64,000 nucleotides of DNA from Haloterrigena salina JCM 13891 (GTDB taxonomy: Archaea > Halobacteriota > Halobacteria > Halobacteriales > Natrialbaceae), in contig NZ_AOIS01000063.1 of the NCBI RefSeq assembly GCF_000337495.1, positions 1 to 64,000 of the forward strand, written 5' to 3'. Shown here one piece after another: positions 17,615 to 26,244 of the stretch. The position numbers and the translations under genes were made by a program. The stretch's first letter is position 1. The number at the start of each line of letters is the position of its first letter. The notes under the pieces were generated by a model that was given only the letters and a program-made list of their open reading frames with translations, ran no database searches and was not told where the DNA came from.

Positions 17615-18349
17615 CTACGCTTCCGGGACGAGGTCGACCCGGTCGGCGAGCCACTCGAGGGCTCGATCGACGGTTTCGGAATCGGTACCGGTCACCTTCA
17701 AGCGGTTTCGCCGCTCCGTGTCCGGATAGCTGCCGATCGTCACGTCGAAGCGCTCGCGAGCGTCGGCGATCGCGTCGACGACCGATGCCTCCGGCTGTGG
17801 CGTGTAGACGGTCCTCGAGACGGCGTCGCCGCTAAATTCCCTGCCGACCCGCTCGAACAGCGCTTTCAGCTCTGCGGGCACGCCCGGGAAGGCGTACACG
17901 TTCTCGAGGACGCAGCCGGGACAGAGCCCCTCCGGATTGAGCAGCGGTCGGCTCCCGGCGGGCAGCGCCGCCCAGGCGTCGACGTCGAAGTCGAGTTCCT
18001 CGGGCGCGACCGACTCGGGATCGAGATCGCGGTACTCCGCGACGGTCTCGTGGACGTCTCGGCGGACGGACTCGTCGACGACGAGCTCGCGGTCGAACGC
18101 GTCCGCGAGGGAATCGGCGGTGACGTCGTCGTGAGTACCGCCGAGCCCGCCGGTCACGATCACGGCGTCGAGGGGGTCCGTCCACTCCCGAATCGTCGCC
18201 GCGATGCGGTCGCGGTCGTCGGGGAGAGTGAGAATCCGATCGACGGTCGCGCCGCTGTCGGTCAGGCGGCTCGCGAGCCACTTCGCGTTCGTATTCGCGA
18301 TGTCGCCGGCGAGCACTTCGTCGCCGACGGTGAGAATGGCGACCTCCAT
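17615..18349 (-). CDS. CinA-like molybdopterin-binding domain protein
   Basis: A 244-residue protein of the MoCF/CinA N-terminal family: VAILTVGDEVLAGDIANTNA, the VTGGLGGTHDDVT glycine loop, and the AFPGVPAELKALFERV segment. It lacks the C-terminal deamidase domain of bacterial CinA, as archaeal members do. The closest known activities in the family are nucleotide or ADP-ribose pyrophosphatase reactions; the role here is not certain. The ATG at 18349 (MEVAILTVGDE) is chosen over a start nine codons upstream because the family begins directly with this strand. Confidence 0.85.
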   Translation of the reverse strand: MEVAILTVGDEVLAGDIANTNAKWLASRLTDSGATVDRILTLPDDRDRIAATIREWTDPLDAVIVTGGLGGTHDDVTADSLADAFDRELVVDESVRRDVHETVAEYRDLDPESVAPEELDFDVDAWAALPAGSRPLLNPEGLCPGCVLENVYAFPGVPAELKALFERVGREFSGDAVSRTVYTPQPEASVVDAIADARERFDVTIGSYPDTERRNRLKVTGTDSETVDRALEWLADRVDLVPEA

Positions 18350-18400
18350 CGAGTGAATCGATGCGGAGAACGGCAAAAAGGGTGGCGTCGCGGCGGTTCG

Positions 18401-18535
18401 CTACCGGTTGGATGGAGACAGCGGATTCGACACCTCGCTCGTGACGTACTCGTGGCGTTTGCCCCGTAGTCGCATCGCCGTCAGCGCCTTGTGCGTCGCC
18501 GGCTCGTCGAACAGTCCGCGTCCGTCGCGTCGCAT
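18401..18535 (-). pseudogene. 3'-end fragment of a siderophore synthetase gene (duplicated iucA/iucC tail)
   Basis: The reverse strand from 18535 to the TAG at 18401 reads 44 codons, including DEPATHKALTAMRLRGKRHE then YVTSEVSNPLSPSNR. This is the C-terminus of the NIS synthetase encoded at 19771-21927, which has YVTNEVSNPLSQSDR at the same place. By eye about 121 of 135 bases match, with an uninterrupted identical run of 67 (18444-18510 versus 19814-19880). Nothing upstream of 18535 continues the homology. It is therefore a gene remnant or recombination scar. Confidence 0.85.
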
Positions 18536-18596
18536 TCTATCGGAACCACAGACTGTACCCACAAAGTGTTAGTCACTGTAATTGAAACTACGACCG

Positions 18597-19595
18597 ATGC
18601 GGATACGTCAGCTTCAGTGGGGAGACCGCGGCATCTCGATCGTCATCGGGACGGTGCTGCTCGTCGGAATCGTGACCATAACGATGGCGATCCTCGCGAC
18701 GGCGATCCTCGGTACCGATCTCATCGACCGGTCGCCGGAGGCCGATATCGTCTACGAAGAGGACCAGAACGGGACGGTACTGATCGCGTTGGCCGACGCT
18801 CGAGGCCTGTCCGCCGGGAACACCGAACTCCAACTACGGGGCGAGGGGAGTTGCGGCTCCTGGGACGGCGACGGGACGCTCGGAAAGGGATCGATCACGC
18901 TTCTCGAGGGCAGCGACTGTCCGGACTCGCTCGAGGAGGGCGACGTGATTCAGGTGATCGGCTCTGATACTCTCATCGACACCTATGAACTTCGGGGCCC
19001 GTTCGCTGATTTCGGCTGCGAAGCCTACGAAAGCGAACTGAAAAACGGCGATCCAATCATCATCGAGGACGGCGATACCGTTGCGTGTGACTTCACAGAT
19101 GACGGGAGTCGACTTCCGAACGATATTCGCGTCAGAGACGGTGGCACGTTAATCGGAAATATCAACACGAGCGGAGTACTCGAAATCACGGACGCTACCG
19201 TTGATGGTAACGTAGACAGTCTAGACGGGTTCGACTTGAAGGTGGGTTCGGTCGTCGATGGAGATGTCACTGCTGATGTGAAAAACGTCTATCTCCGAGA
19301 CGGTTCGGACGTCGAAGGGTCGATTGAGAGTCTAGATAGCGGGAAAGACGTCTACTTGGAAGTCGGATCCACGGAATCGAGCACTATCGGTGGGGACGTT
19401 ATGAGCGAGCGGCACGTGATTATCAAGGACAGTAATACTGTCGAAGGAAACGTCATCGCCGACGACGAAGTACAGTTGAAGAAAAACGCCATCGTCGAGG
19501 GAGACGTGCTAGAGGGAGAGATCACGGAATGCGGAAGCGGTGCCGAAATCAACGGCGAGCCCTGCCACGAGCACGAGAACTACACCGGTAGCTAA
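18597..19595 (+). CDS. Type IV pilin-like protein fused to a bactofilin-like beta-helix
   Basis: A 332-residue exported protein. Residues about 10-40 (DRGISIVIGTVLLVGIVTIT and on) are an archaeal type IV pilin N-terminus (PF07790-like): a charged leader, the R-G/I-S processing zone for prepilin peptidase, then one hydrophobic helix. Residues about 45-140 resemble haloarchaeal pilin bodies (SGDV-like EEGDVIQVIGSDTLIDTYEL). From about 175 to 320 there are turns of a VxGNV/VxGDV pattern (ATVDGNVDSL, VVDGDVTAD, DVEGSIESL, TIGGDVMS, TVEGNVIAD, IVEGDVLEG), spaced about 17-22 residues apart, as in polymer-forming bactofilin or DUF342-like beta-helices. The distal half (from about 19020) is clearly less GC-rich than its neighbours. 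ATG 18597 is preferred to TTG 18582. The role may be a surface filament or adhesin; this is inference. Confidence 0.75.
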   Translation: MRIRQLQWGDRGISIVIGTVLLVGIVTITMAILATAILGTDLIDRSPEADIVYEEDQNGTVLIALADARGLSAGNTELQLRGEGSCGSWDGDGTLGKGSITLLEGSDCPDSLEEGDVIQVIGSDTLIDTYELRGPFADFGCEAYESELKNGDPIIIEDGDTVACDFTDDGSRLPNDIRVRDGGTLIGNINTSGVLEITDATVDGNVDSLDGFDLKVGSVVDGDVTADVKNVYLRDGSDVEGSIESLDSGKDVYLEVGSTESSTIGGDVMSERHVIIKDSNTVEGNVIADDEVQLKKNAIVEGDVLEGEITECGSGAEINGEPCHEHENYTGS

Positions 19596-19770
19596 CTCGA
19601 TTCGAAAGACTGCCGTTCACCGCTCGATGACCGAGGTCGCTATCGGCCGATCTCCTATAATACCCCGCGCATCACCGAGACCTTCGACTGACATATAGAC
19701 CGGTTCCTCACGGTGTCGTGAGCCCGTGTAGCTGTCCACTTGTTTAGCCGGCTTACCGGACGATCTTCCG

Positions 19771-19905
19771 TTACCGGTCGGACTGAGACAACGGATTCGA
19801 TACCTCGTTCGTAACGTACTCGTGGCGTTTGCCCCGTAGTCGCATCGCCGTCAGCGCCTTGTGCGTCGCCGGCTCGTCGAGCAGCGCGCGTTCGTCGCGC
19901 CGGAT
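19771..19905 (-). repeat. Second copy of the 135-bp siderophore-synthetase tail repeat
   Basis: The genuine 3' end of the NIS synthetase gene, matching 18401-18535 in direct orientation at an offset of 1,370 bases. The two copies bracket the pilin-like gene and its flanks (18536-19770). Both copies keep an intact stop codon at the equivalent position (TAG and TAA). Confidence 0.85.
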
Positions 19906-21927
19906 GCGATCCTCCGGAACGTCCCCGTCGGCGCGAAGTTCCGCGAACGCTCGCTCGCACTGCTCGCGGATCCGCGTCCAGCACGCGCGCTCGTCGACCG
20001 CGAGTTCGTAGTCGACCGTCGCGACGAGCTCGGCGAGGTGGTTCTGGAAGAGCGCGTAGTACAGCTTCCGGTGTAGGGCCGCCTCGCCGTCGGCCGCGAG
20101 GTCCGAATCCGGATACGGCTCGAGCGAGAGTCCGCGGGCCTCGAGCCGTCGGCCGTGAACCCGAATGCCGCCGAGGTCCCGGACCAGCGTCGCCGTCGGG
20201 GACGCGTCCGCGGCGTCGAAGACGACCAGGCTGTTCTGGAGGTGGCTCTCCAGAGCGATCCCGTACGCCGAGGAGAGCCGCAACTGGTCGGGGACGACGA
20301 CCGCGGCGTAGCGCTCGAGGAACTCGAGGGCGGCGTCCGCGGGGTCCGAACGACCGCGCGCCGTCGCGTACTGTTCGATCAGGTCGCAGACGAGCGGGCG
20401 GCCGGAGGCCGGCGAGTCGGCGACGAGGCTCGAGGCGACGACCGGTATCATGTCGTCCGGACTGTTCCGGACGAGCGGGTGCGCTTCGGGATTCGTTCGC
20501 AGCAGTCCCGACAGGTGCCGAGCGTCGTCGTACGCCTCGCCGCACGGATGGGGGCCGCCGGGCGCGTGGTAGCAGGTCGCCGCGGGTTCGGCCAGCAGCC
20601 CCAGCGACTCGACGGGCTCTCGCTCCGCGATCGTCGAAACGATGTCGGTAACTCGCGGCCCGTTAGCCACGGCCTGGGGCGACAGCGTCCGCACGACGTT
20701 GGTCGTCTGGACGGGGATCGCCAGTTTGAGGTGGGGTAGCGGGCCATCGACGTGATCCGTTCGGTCGGTGTCGTACGGAACGATCGTGCGGAGATTCAGC
20801 TGCGGCGTCGCCGGGTGTGCGTAGTCGGGAATCGGAACGACGCGACCGTCGTCGATTCGGTCGGCGTAGCGGTCCGGAATCGTCCGGTGATACTGGAGGG
20901 GGTGGACGGGAACGACGGCGTACGCGTCGGGGTCGCGGCCCGTCGGCAGCGCTCGCTCGAGGGCGCCCTCGAGGCCGTCGAACGTCGCGAACAGCCGATC
21001 GGTCAGGCGTTCTCCGGCCTCGGCGACGCTTCGCTCGCCGCCATCCGATCGGTCGCCGACGCTCGTCTCGAGGGCGTACTCGCGGTCGATCGCGACGACC
21101 CGGAGATCGATCCGGTCGGTGAACTCGGGCGCGTAGGCCAGCCCCTCCGCCGGGGTCATTCCACGTCGGATCTTGCCGCTCGGATGGAATGGGTGGCCGT
21201 CAGTGACGATCCGCTCGAACGCGGCGGCGTCGTCGGCCGCCGGAACGCCGTCCGCGACGGCCTCGAGCGGCGCTCGGTCCGCACTGGCGTCGCGAACGAC
21301 GGTCCGCGCGTGAGCGTCGCCGGCCAGTCGCGCGAGCGCGAGGTTAGCGACGCTCTCGGCCACCTCACCGCGGATCCGCTCGGCCTGCTCGGCGTCGCTG
21401 AACGCCCCCTCGCACTCGAGGAGCGGAACGAGGTCCGCGGGGTGAGTCAGTTCCGCGAGGGTCCCCTCGGTCCATCGATAGAGCGCTCCGACCGGTCGGA
21501 ACCGGTCGTAGCCGTGTCGCCGCGCGATCGGGACGAACAGAACGGTCCCGGAGTCGGAACACGGAACGACGGCGAGTCGACGACAGGATTCGGGAACCGC
21601 CGCGACGACGTCATCGACGACCGATTCGAGAGGGTCGCCTCCGAGCATCGAACCCGCCGCCGAAATTCGGTCCGCGTCCGCCGAGACCGTCTCGAGGTCG
21701 ACGAACCGAGCCGCGGGAAACCCGGCCAGATCGCCGCGGAGTATTCCGCGAGCGAATCGATGGCAGATCTCGCGTCGGGCGCCCTCGAGAGCCTCGAGGT
21801 AGGCGTCCCCGGCCGGTCGCGAGAGGTCGTGCGTCCGAGCGTATCTGGCGGCGGCGCCGACGGTCGCCCGTTCGGCCGCCGTGCGGAGAGTGGGGTAGTC
21901 GCGATCCCCGCGATTCGTCCCGGTCAT
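19771..21927 (-). CDS. IucA/IucC-type NIS siderophore synthetase
   Basis: A 718-residue enzyme of the NRPS-independent siderophore synthetase family, which adenylates a carboxylic acid such as citrate and condenses it with an amine or alcohol. The ATP-binding signature HPFHPSGKIRRGMTP is present. So are VVPVHPLQYHR, the LKLAIPVQTTNVVRTLSPQ segment, and GIALESHLQNSLV with VRDLGGIRVHG, all typical of IucA/IucC. The C-terminal FhuF-like or extended part ends at NEVSNPLSQSDR. The ATG at 21927 is used; an upstream start would add 10 residues. The family normally sits in operons with a second synthetase, a monooxygenase and an acyltransferase. None is here, only the remnant tail 1.4 kb away. Confidence 0.9.
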   Translation of the reverse strand: MTGTNRGDRDYPTLRTAAERATVGAAARYARTHDLSRPAGDAYLEALEGARREICHRFARGILRGDLAGFPAARFVDLETVSADADRISAAGSMLGGDPLESVVDDVVAAVPESCRRLAVVPCSDSGTVLFVPIARRHGYDRFRPVGALYRWTEGTLAELTHPADLVPLLECEGAFSDAEQAERIRGEVAESVANLALARLAGDAHARTVVRDASADRAPLEAVADGVPAADDAAAFERIVTDGHPFHPSGKIRRGMTPAEGLAYAPEFTDRIDLRVVAIDREYALETSVGDRSDGGERSVAEAGERLTDRLFATFDGLEGALERALPTGRDPDAYAVVPVHPLQYHRTIPDRYADRIDDGRVVPIPDYAHPATPQLNLRTIVPYDTDRTDHVDGPLPHLKLAIPVQTTNVVRTLSPQAVANGPRVTDIVSTIAEREPVESLGLLAEPAATCYHAPGGPHPCGEAYDDARHLSGLLRTNPEAHPLVRNSPDDMIPVVASSLVADSPASGRPLVCDLIEQYATARGRSDPADAALEFLERYAAVVVPDQLRLSSAYGIALESHLQNSLVVFDAADASPTATLVRDLGGIRVHGRRLEARGLSLEPYPDSDLAADGEAALHRKLYYALFQNHLAELVATVDYELAVDERACWTRIREQCERAFAELRADGDVPEDRIRRDERALLDEPATHKALTAMRLRGKRHEYVTNEVSNPLSQSDR

Positions 21928-22023
21928 AGTAGAGCCACGACGAACCGGTCCTTCCACGCGCCCCGCTGTTAACTCACCGGGTGGCGATACACTGGTCGCG
22001 ACCGCGTTGCCGTCCGATCGCCG

Positions 22024-22767
22024 TCAGTCCTCGCCGTCGTCGACGCTCGGGTGCATCGTCGGCTGTTCGTCGAGCGGTTCGGCGAAGGCCTCGTGCATCG
22101 TCTCGCGGGCCCGCTCGTCGCGCTCGAGTCGTTCCTCGTCGTCGATCTCCTCGCAGCCCGGCGGCACGTCGCGGTCGCGGCCGGTGAAGTAGCCCTCGGG
22201 CGTGACCCAGTCCTGGTAGAAGGCGACGTCGGCGTCGTAGATGACCGCGAGGGCGACTTTCGCTCCGTGGCCGGCCGCGACGACGGCCTGATGGGGTTCG
22301 TCGGCGATTCGGCCCGCGGCGTAGACGCCGTCGACGGCCGTCCGTCCGCCCTCGTCGACGCTCACGAAGTGCTTGTTGCCCCGTTGCATCCGCCCGACGT
22401 CCAGCGGCTCGAGGTAGTCGCTGTTCGGCCACGAGGCCGCGATCACCCGCCGCGCCTCGAGGGGGTCGCCGCCCTCGGTCTCGAGGACGAACCCGTCCTC
22501 GAGTTCGCCTTCGGTGACCGGTTCGGCGTGGGTCACGTGCCCGAGTTCGAATTCGGCACCCGCGTTCCGCGCCTGGTCGCGGCTCAGTTGCAGGTATCGG
22601 CGGGCGTCGACGCCGTCCGGGAAACCAGGGTAGTTCTCGAGGCTGGCGTTTCGCGCGAGGATGGATTCGCCCCCGTCGATGACGAGGGTGTCCAGACCCG
22701 CTCGAGCGGTGAAGATCGACGCGGCGAGGCCGGCGACGCCGCCGCCGACGATACAGACGTCTCGCAT
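22024..22767 (-). CDS. Short FAD-dependent oxidoreductase, thioredoxin-reductase-like
   Basis: A 247-residue flavoprotein with the FAD-binding GGGVAGLAASIFTARAG at the N-terminus and the closing motif DGVYAAGRIADEPHQAVVAAG. It resembles thioredoxin reductases but runs directly from one half of the FAD domain to the other, without the NADPH-binding insert. It also has no CxxC redox pair; the only cysteines are C5 and the one in PPGCEE. It may take electrons from another donor, or act as a non-reductase flavoprotein. It lies 96 bases downstream of the siderophore synthetase start on the same strand, and is probably independent. Confidence 0.8.
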   Translation of the reverse strand: MRDVCIVGGGVAGLAASIFTARAGLDTLVIDGGESILARNASLENYPGFPDGVDARRYLQLSRDQARNAGAEFELGHVTHAEPVTEGELEDGFVLETEGGDPLEARRVIAASWPNSDYLEPLDVGRMQRGNKHFVSVDEGGRTAVDGVYAAGRIADEPHQAVVAAGHGAKVALAVIYDADVAFYQDWVTPEGYFTGRDRDVPPGCEEIDDEERLERDERARETMHEAFAEPLDEQPTMHPSVDDGED

Positions 22768-22875
22768 GGGGATCCGTTGCCCGGCGGCGGTATAGAAGGT
22801 TGCCGTCTCGGGTTCGGAGCGGGACGAAGACGGAGCGAAAACGAGTTCCCGAACCGCGGGACCGTCGGGCGACCG

Positions 22876-25800
22876 TCAGTCGTCGGCCACGCCGGGCCCG
22901 CTGCTGGCGCCGACGTCCGGCGTCTGCAGCACCGTCACGTCGGTGTCTCGGCCGAGCGGCTCGAGGCGGACGCTCGAGATCTTGTACTCGGGGATGCCGG
23001 CCTGCGGGTCGAACGTCTCCTGGGTGAGTTTGTTGACTGCGCCGGCCGCGAAGTGCATCGGGATGAACAGCGTCCCGTCACCGACGCGGTCGGTGACCTG
23101 CGCCTTGACGACGATCTCGCCACGGCGAGACTCGACCCGAACGTACTCGCCGTCGGCGACGCCGAGTTCGTCGGCCGTCGAGGGGTTGATCTCGACGAAG
23201 CTCTCGCCGACGTGGCTCATCAGGCCCTCGACGCGGCGGGTGATCTGGCCGGTGTGCCAGTGGTAGAGCACCCGGCCGGAGGTGAGCGTGAGCGGGTAAT
23301 CCTCGTCGGGGAGTTCCCCGGGGTGGCCCCCGTCGGCGGGGACGAACCGCGCCTTGCCGTCGGGGAAGTTGAACTCGCCCTCCTCGTAGTCGTAGAGGTA
23401 CGGCGTTCCGGGGTGGTCCTCGTCGGGGACCGGCCACTGGAGGCCGTGCTCGTCGCCCTCCTCGAGTCGCTCGTAGCTGACCCCGCCGTAGATTGGCGTG
23501 AGGTCGCTGATCTCGTCCATGATCTCGCGCGGGTGGTCGTAGTTCCACCCGTAGCCGAGGCGGCGCGCCAGTGCCTGCGTTATCTGCCAGTCCTGGCGGG
23601 CCTCGCCCGGCGGCTCCGCCGTGGGGCGGACCCGCTGGATCCGGCGCTCGGTGTTGGTGAACGTGCCGTGTTTCTCCGGCGAGGTTGCCGCCGGCAGGAT
23701 CACGTCGGCGTGCTCGGCGGTCTCGGTCATGAAGATGTCCTGGACGACGAGGAACTCGAGGTCCGCGAGCGCCTCGCCGGCGTGTTCGACGTCGGGTTCG
23801 GAAAGCGCCGGGTTCTCGCCGACGACGTACAGTCCCTCGAGGTTGCCCTCGTGGGCCTCCGCGAGCATCTCGGGCACCGTGAGGCCGGGCTCCTCGGGCG
23901 GTCGCTCGCCCCACTCCGCTTCGAACTTCTCGGCGACGTCCTCGTCGGACGGGTCCTGGTAGCCGGGCAGGCTGCCGGGGAGCGTCCCCATGTCGCCGCC
24001 GCCGCCCTGGACGTTGTTCTGGCCGCGGAACGGCGAGAGGCCGGCGCCGGGCTTCCCTAACTGGCCGAGCACCAGCGCGAGGTCGGCCATCGCGAGCAGG
24101 TTCTCGGTGCCGGTGCTCTGCTGGGTCATGCCCATCGCCCAGCCGAAGACGACCGAGTCGGCCTCGGCGAGGGTCTCGGCGGCCTCGGCGAGGTCGTCCG
24201 GCGAGACGCCGGCCAGTTCCTCGACCTTTTCGGGGGTGAAGGCCTGGACCTTCTCCTTCAGTTCCTCGAAGTTCTTCGTGTTGCGTTCGATGAACGCCTC
24301 GTCGTGGAGGTCGTGCTCGATGGTGTAGCGGATGAGCCCGTTGAGCCACGTCACGTCGTAGCCGGGGTTGGTCCGCACGTAGTGGTCGGCGTGTTCGGCG
24401 ATGTCGACCTTTCGCGGGTCGAAGACGACGAGGTCGGAGCCCTCTCGGACGTTCTGCTTGATCCGCGTCGCGAGAACGGGGTGGGACTCCGTGGTGTTCG
24501 AGCCGCTGATGAGGTAGGCGTCGGCCTCACCGACGTCCTCGTTGATGCGGTTGGTCATCGCGCCGAAGCCGACCGTCTGCTGGAGCGCCGCGACCGTCGA
24601 GGAGTGACAGAGCCGTGCGCAGTTGTCGATATTCTTCGTCCCCAGCACCTGTCGGGCGAACTTCTGGACGAGGTAGGCCTCCTCGTTGCTGCCCTTCGAG
24701 GAGGCGAGACAGCCGACCGCGTCGATACCGCGCTCGTCCTGGATGTCGGTCAGCCGCTCGGCGACCAGATCGAGGGCCTCGTCCCAGGAAGCCTCCTCGA
24801 GTTCGCCGTCGTCGTTACGGATCAGCGGACTGGTCAGCCGGTTCTCGCTGTTGGCGAACTCGTGGCCGAACTTGCCCTTCACGCAGGTCGAGAAGTCGTT
24901 GGCGGGGGCGTCCGCGGGGTCGTCGACCGGTTCGACGCCGAGCGTGTCGCCGTCCTCGCCCCACATCTCGAACCGACAGCCGACGGCGCAGAAGCCGCAG
25001 GTCGTCTCTTCTTTTTCGATCTTGTCGAGCTGGTGGTTGCCGACCGCCTCGGCGATATCGAACATGTACCGCTCGGGGAGCACGTTCGCGGCGATCCCTT
25101 CGGCGGTGTGTTCGGCCGCGAGGAACGCCTGCCTCCCGTACTCGCTGGCGGCGTCGGCGGCCTTCTCCTTGGCTCGCTCCATGAACCCGGCGATACCGCG
25201 CTTCTCGTTGTTCATGGTCGCAGTGGTGCCAACCGAGACGTCGCCCCCGGGATTCGGCGACCGGTTCGGCGCGGTCGTGTCGTCGAGCGTCTCGGCGTCC
25301 TCGCCGTCGAGGACCGTCCCGATCGAGTTGCGCTGGGTGAACCCGGGAAGCGGAAGCGTTGCAGCGCCACCGATGCCCTTCTCGGTCAGCGCGCCGGTCG
25401 GACAGACCGTCGCGCAGTGCCCGCAAGAGACGCACTCGGAGTCGGCCATCGTCTCGGCGTCGGACTGGAAGCCGATGCGGGTGTCCTCGCCGTGGCCCTC
25501 GATGCGGAGGACGCCCTCGACCTGCACGTCGTTACAGCCCTCGACGCAGCGGTTACAGAGGATGCACTTGTTGCGGTCGATCTGGATGAACGACGAGGTG
25601 TCGTCGAGGGGTTCGTACTGATTGCGGTCGTCGAAGACGCCGTACCGCGGGTGGTCGACGCCCTCGCTGATCGCCGTCGCCTGCAGTTCGCAGCGGCCGT
25701 TGCCGTTGCAGGTCGTACAGCGGAGGTTGTGGTTCGAGAGCAGCAGGTCGAGGTTGACGCTGCGGCTCTCTTCGGCGTCTGGGGTGTCCGTCTCCACGGT

Positions 25801-26244
25801 GAGCCCGTCCTCGGCCGGGAACGAGCAGGACGGGACGAGCCCGTGCTCGTCGGTCTCGACCATGCAGGTCCGACACTCGCTGCGCGGCCCGATCTCGTCG
25901 CCGCAGTCGCTGTCGCGGTCGTAGTGACAGAGCGCGGGGACGTCGGTGTCGTCTTCGTCGTCGATGCCGTCGACGCCGGAGCCGACGCTGACGACGTCGT
26001 CGTCGACGGCCTCCATCGCGTCGATGACCGTCGAGCCCGGCGGGACGGTCACCCGCTCGCCGTCGACCGTTACGGTCGTCGGCTCGTCACCGCGGGTGCC
26101 GGCCTCGGGGTCGTTCGCGGTCCCGGTCTCGAACTCGGCCGTGACCGGCGTCTCCGCTCGCGGGTCGCTGAGATCCGGAACGCCCGGAAGCGCCTCGTTC
26201 GCGTCCGTGTCTGTGTTCGCGTCGGTGTTCAGGTTCGTACTCAT
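22876..26244 (-). CDS. fdhF: Formate dehydrogenase alpha subunit-like molybdopterin oxidoreductase (NuoG/FdhF type)
   Basis: A 1122-residue catalytic subunit proposed to oxidise formate to CO2. After a 55-residue acidic leader comes a NuoG-like N-terminus: a [2Fe-2S] region (C106, C114, C124, C127, C140), a His-Cys3 cluster (H172, C176, C179, C185), and two [4Fe-4S] ferredoxin motifs (C227-C230-C233-C237 and C271-C274-C277-C281). An acidic linker (about 300-410) leads to the molybdopterin-bis-MGD domain, with its own [4Fe-4S] cysteines C416, C419, C423 and C454. The active-site metal ligand is C546 in CARLCHSS; it is a cysteine and not selenocysteine. The C-terminal dinucleotide-binding domain includes SGRVLYHWHTGQITRR. 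The ATG overlaps the stop of the NuoF-like gene (ATGA), so the two are one operon. No signal peptide was seen, so it should be cytoplasmic. Confidence 0.9.
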   Translation of the reverse strand: MSTNLNTDANTDTDANEALPGVPDLSDPRAETPVTAEFETGTANDPEAGTRGDEPTTVTVDGERVTVPPGSTVIDAMEAVDDDVVSVGSGVDGIDDEDDTDVPALCHYDRDSDCGDEIGPRSECRTCMVETDEHGLVPSCSFPAEDGLTVETDTPDAEESRSVNLDLLLSNHNLRCTTCNGNGRCELQATAISEGVDHPRYGVFDDRNQYEPLDDTSSFIQIDRNKCILCNRCVEGCNDVQVEGVLRIEGHGEDTRIGFQSDAETMADSECVSCGHCATVCPTGALTEKGIGGAATLPLPGFTQRNSIGTVLDGEDAETLDDTTAPNRSPNPGGDVSVGTTATMNNEKRGIAGFMERAKEKAADAASEYGRQAFLAAEHTAEGIAANVLPERYMFDIAEAVGNHQLDKIEKEETTCGFCAVGCRFEMWGEDGDTLGVEPVDDPADAPANDFSTCVKGKFGHEFANSENRLTSPLIRNDDGELEEASWDEALDLVAERLTDIQDERGIDAVGCLASSKGSNEEAYLVQKFARQVLGTKNIDNCARLCHSSTVAALQQTVGFGAMTNRINEDVGEADAYLISGSNTTESHPVLATRIKQNVREGSDLVVFDPRKVDIAEHADHYVRTNPGYDVTWLNGLIRYTIEHDLHDEAFIERNTKNFEELKEKVQAFTPEKVEELAGVSPDDLAEAAETLAEADSVVFGWAMGMTQQSTGTENLLAMADLALVLGQLGKPGAGLSPFRGQNNVQGGGGDMGTLPGSLPGYQDPSDEDVAEKFEAEWGERPPEEPGLTVPEMLAEAHEGNLEGLYVVGENPALSEPDVEHAGEALADLEFLVVQDIFMTETAEHADVILPAATSPEKHGTFTNTERRIQRVRPTAEPPGEARQDWQITQALARRLGYGWNYDHPREIMDEISDLTPIYGGVSYERLEEGDEHGLQWPVPDEDHPGTPYLYDYEEGEFNFPDGKARFVPADGGHPGELPDEDYPLTLTSGRVLYHWHTGQITRRVEGLMSHVGESFVEINPSTADELGVADGEYVRVESRRGEIVVKAQVTDRVGDGTLFIPMHFAAGAVNKLTQETFDPQAGIPEYKISSVRLEPLGRDTDVTVLQTPDVGASSGPGVADD

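Noticed and set aside
18536-19770. The pilin-containing segment as a complete insertion sequence
   Set aside because: No transposase or terminal inverted repeats; only the flanking direct copies of the synthetase tail.
22051-24060. Long forward open frame opposite the flavoprotein and fdhF
   Set aside because: Antisense shadow; fdhF on the other strand has every expected cofactor motif.
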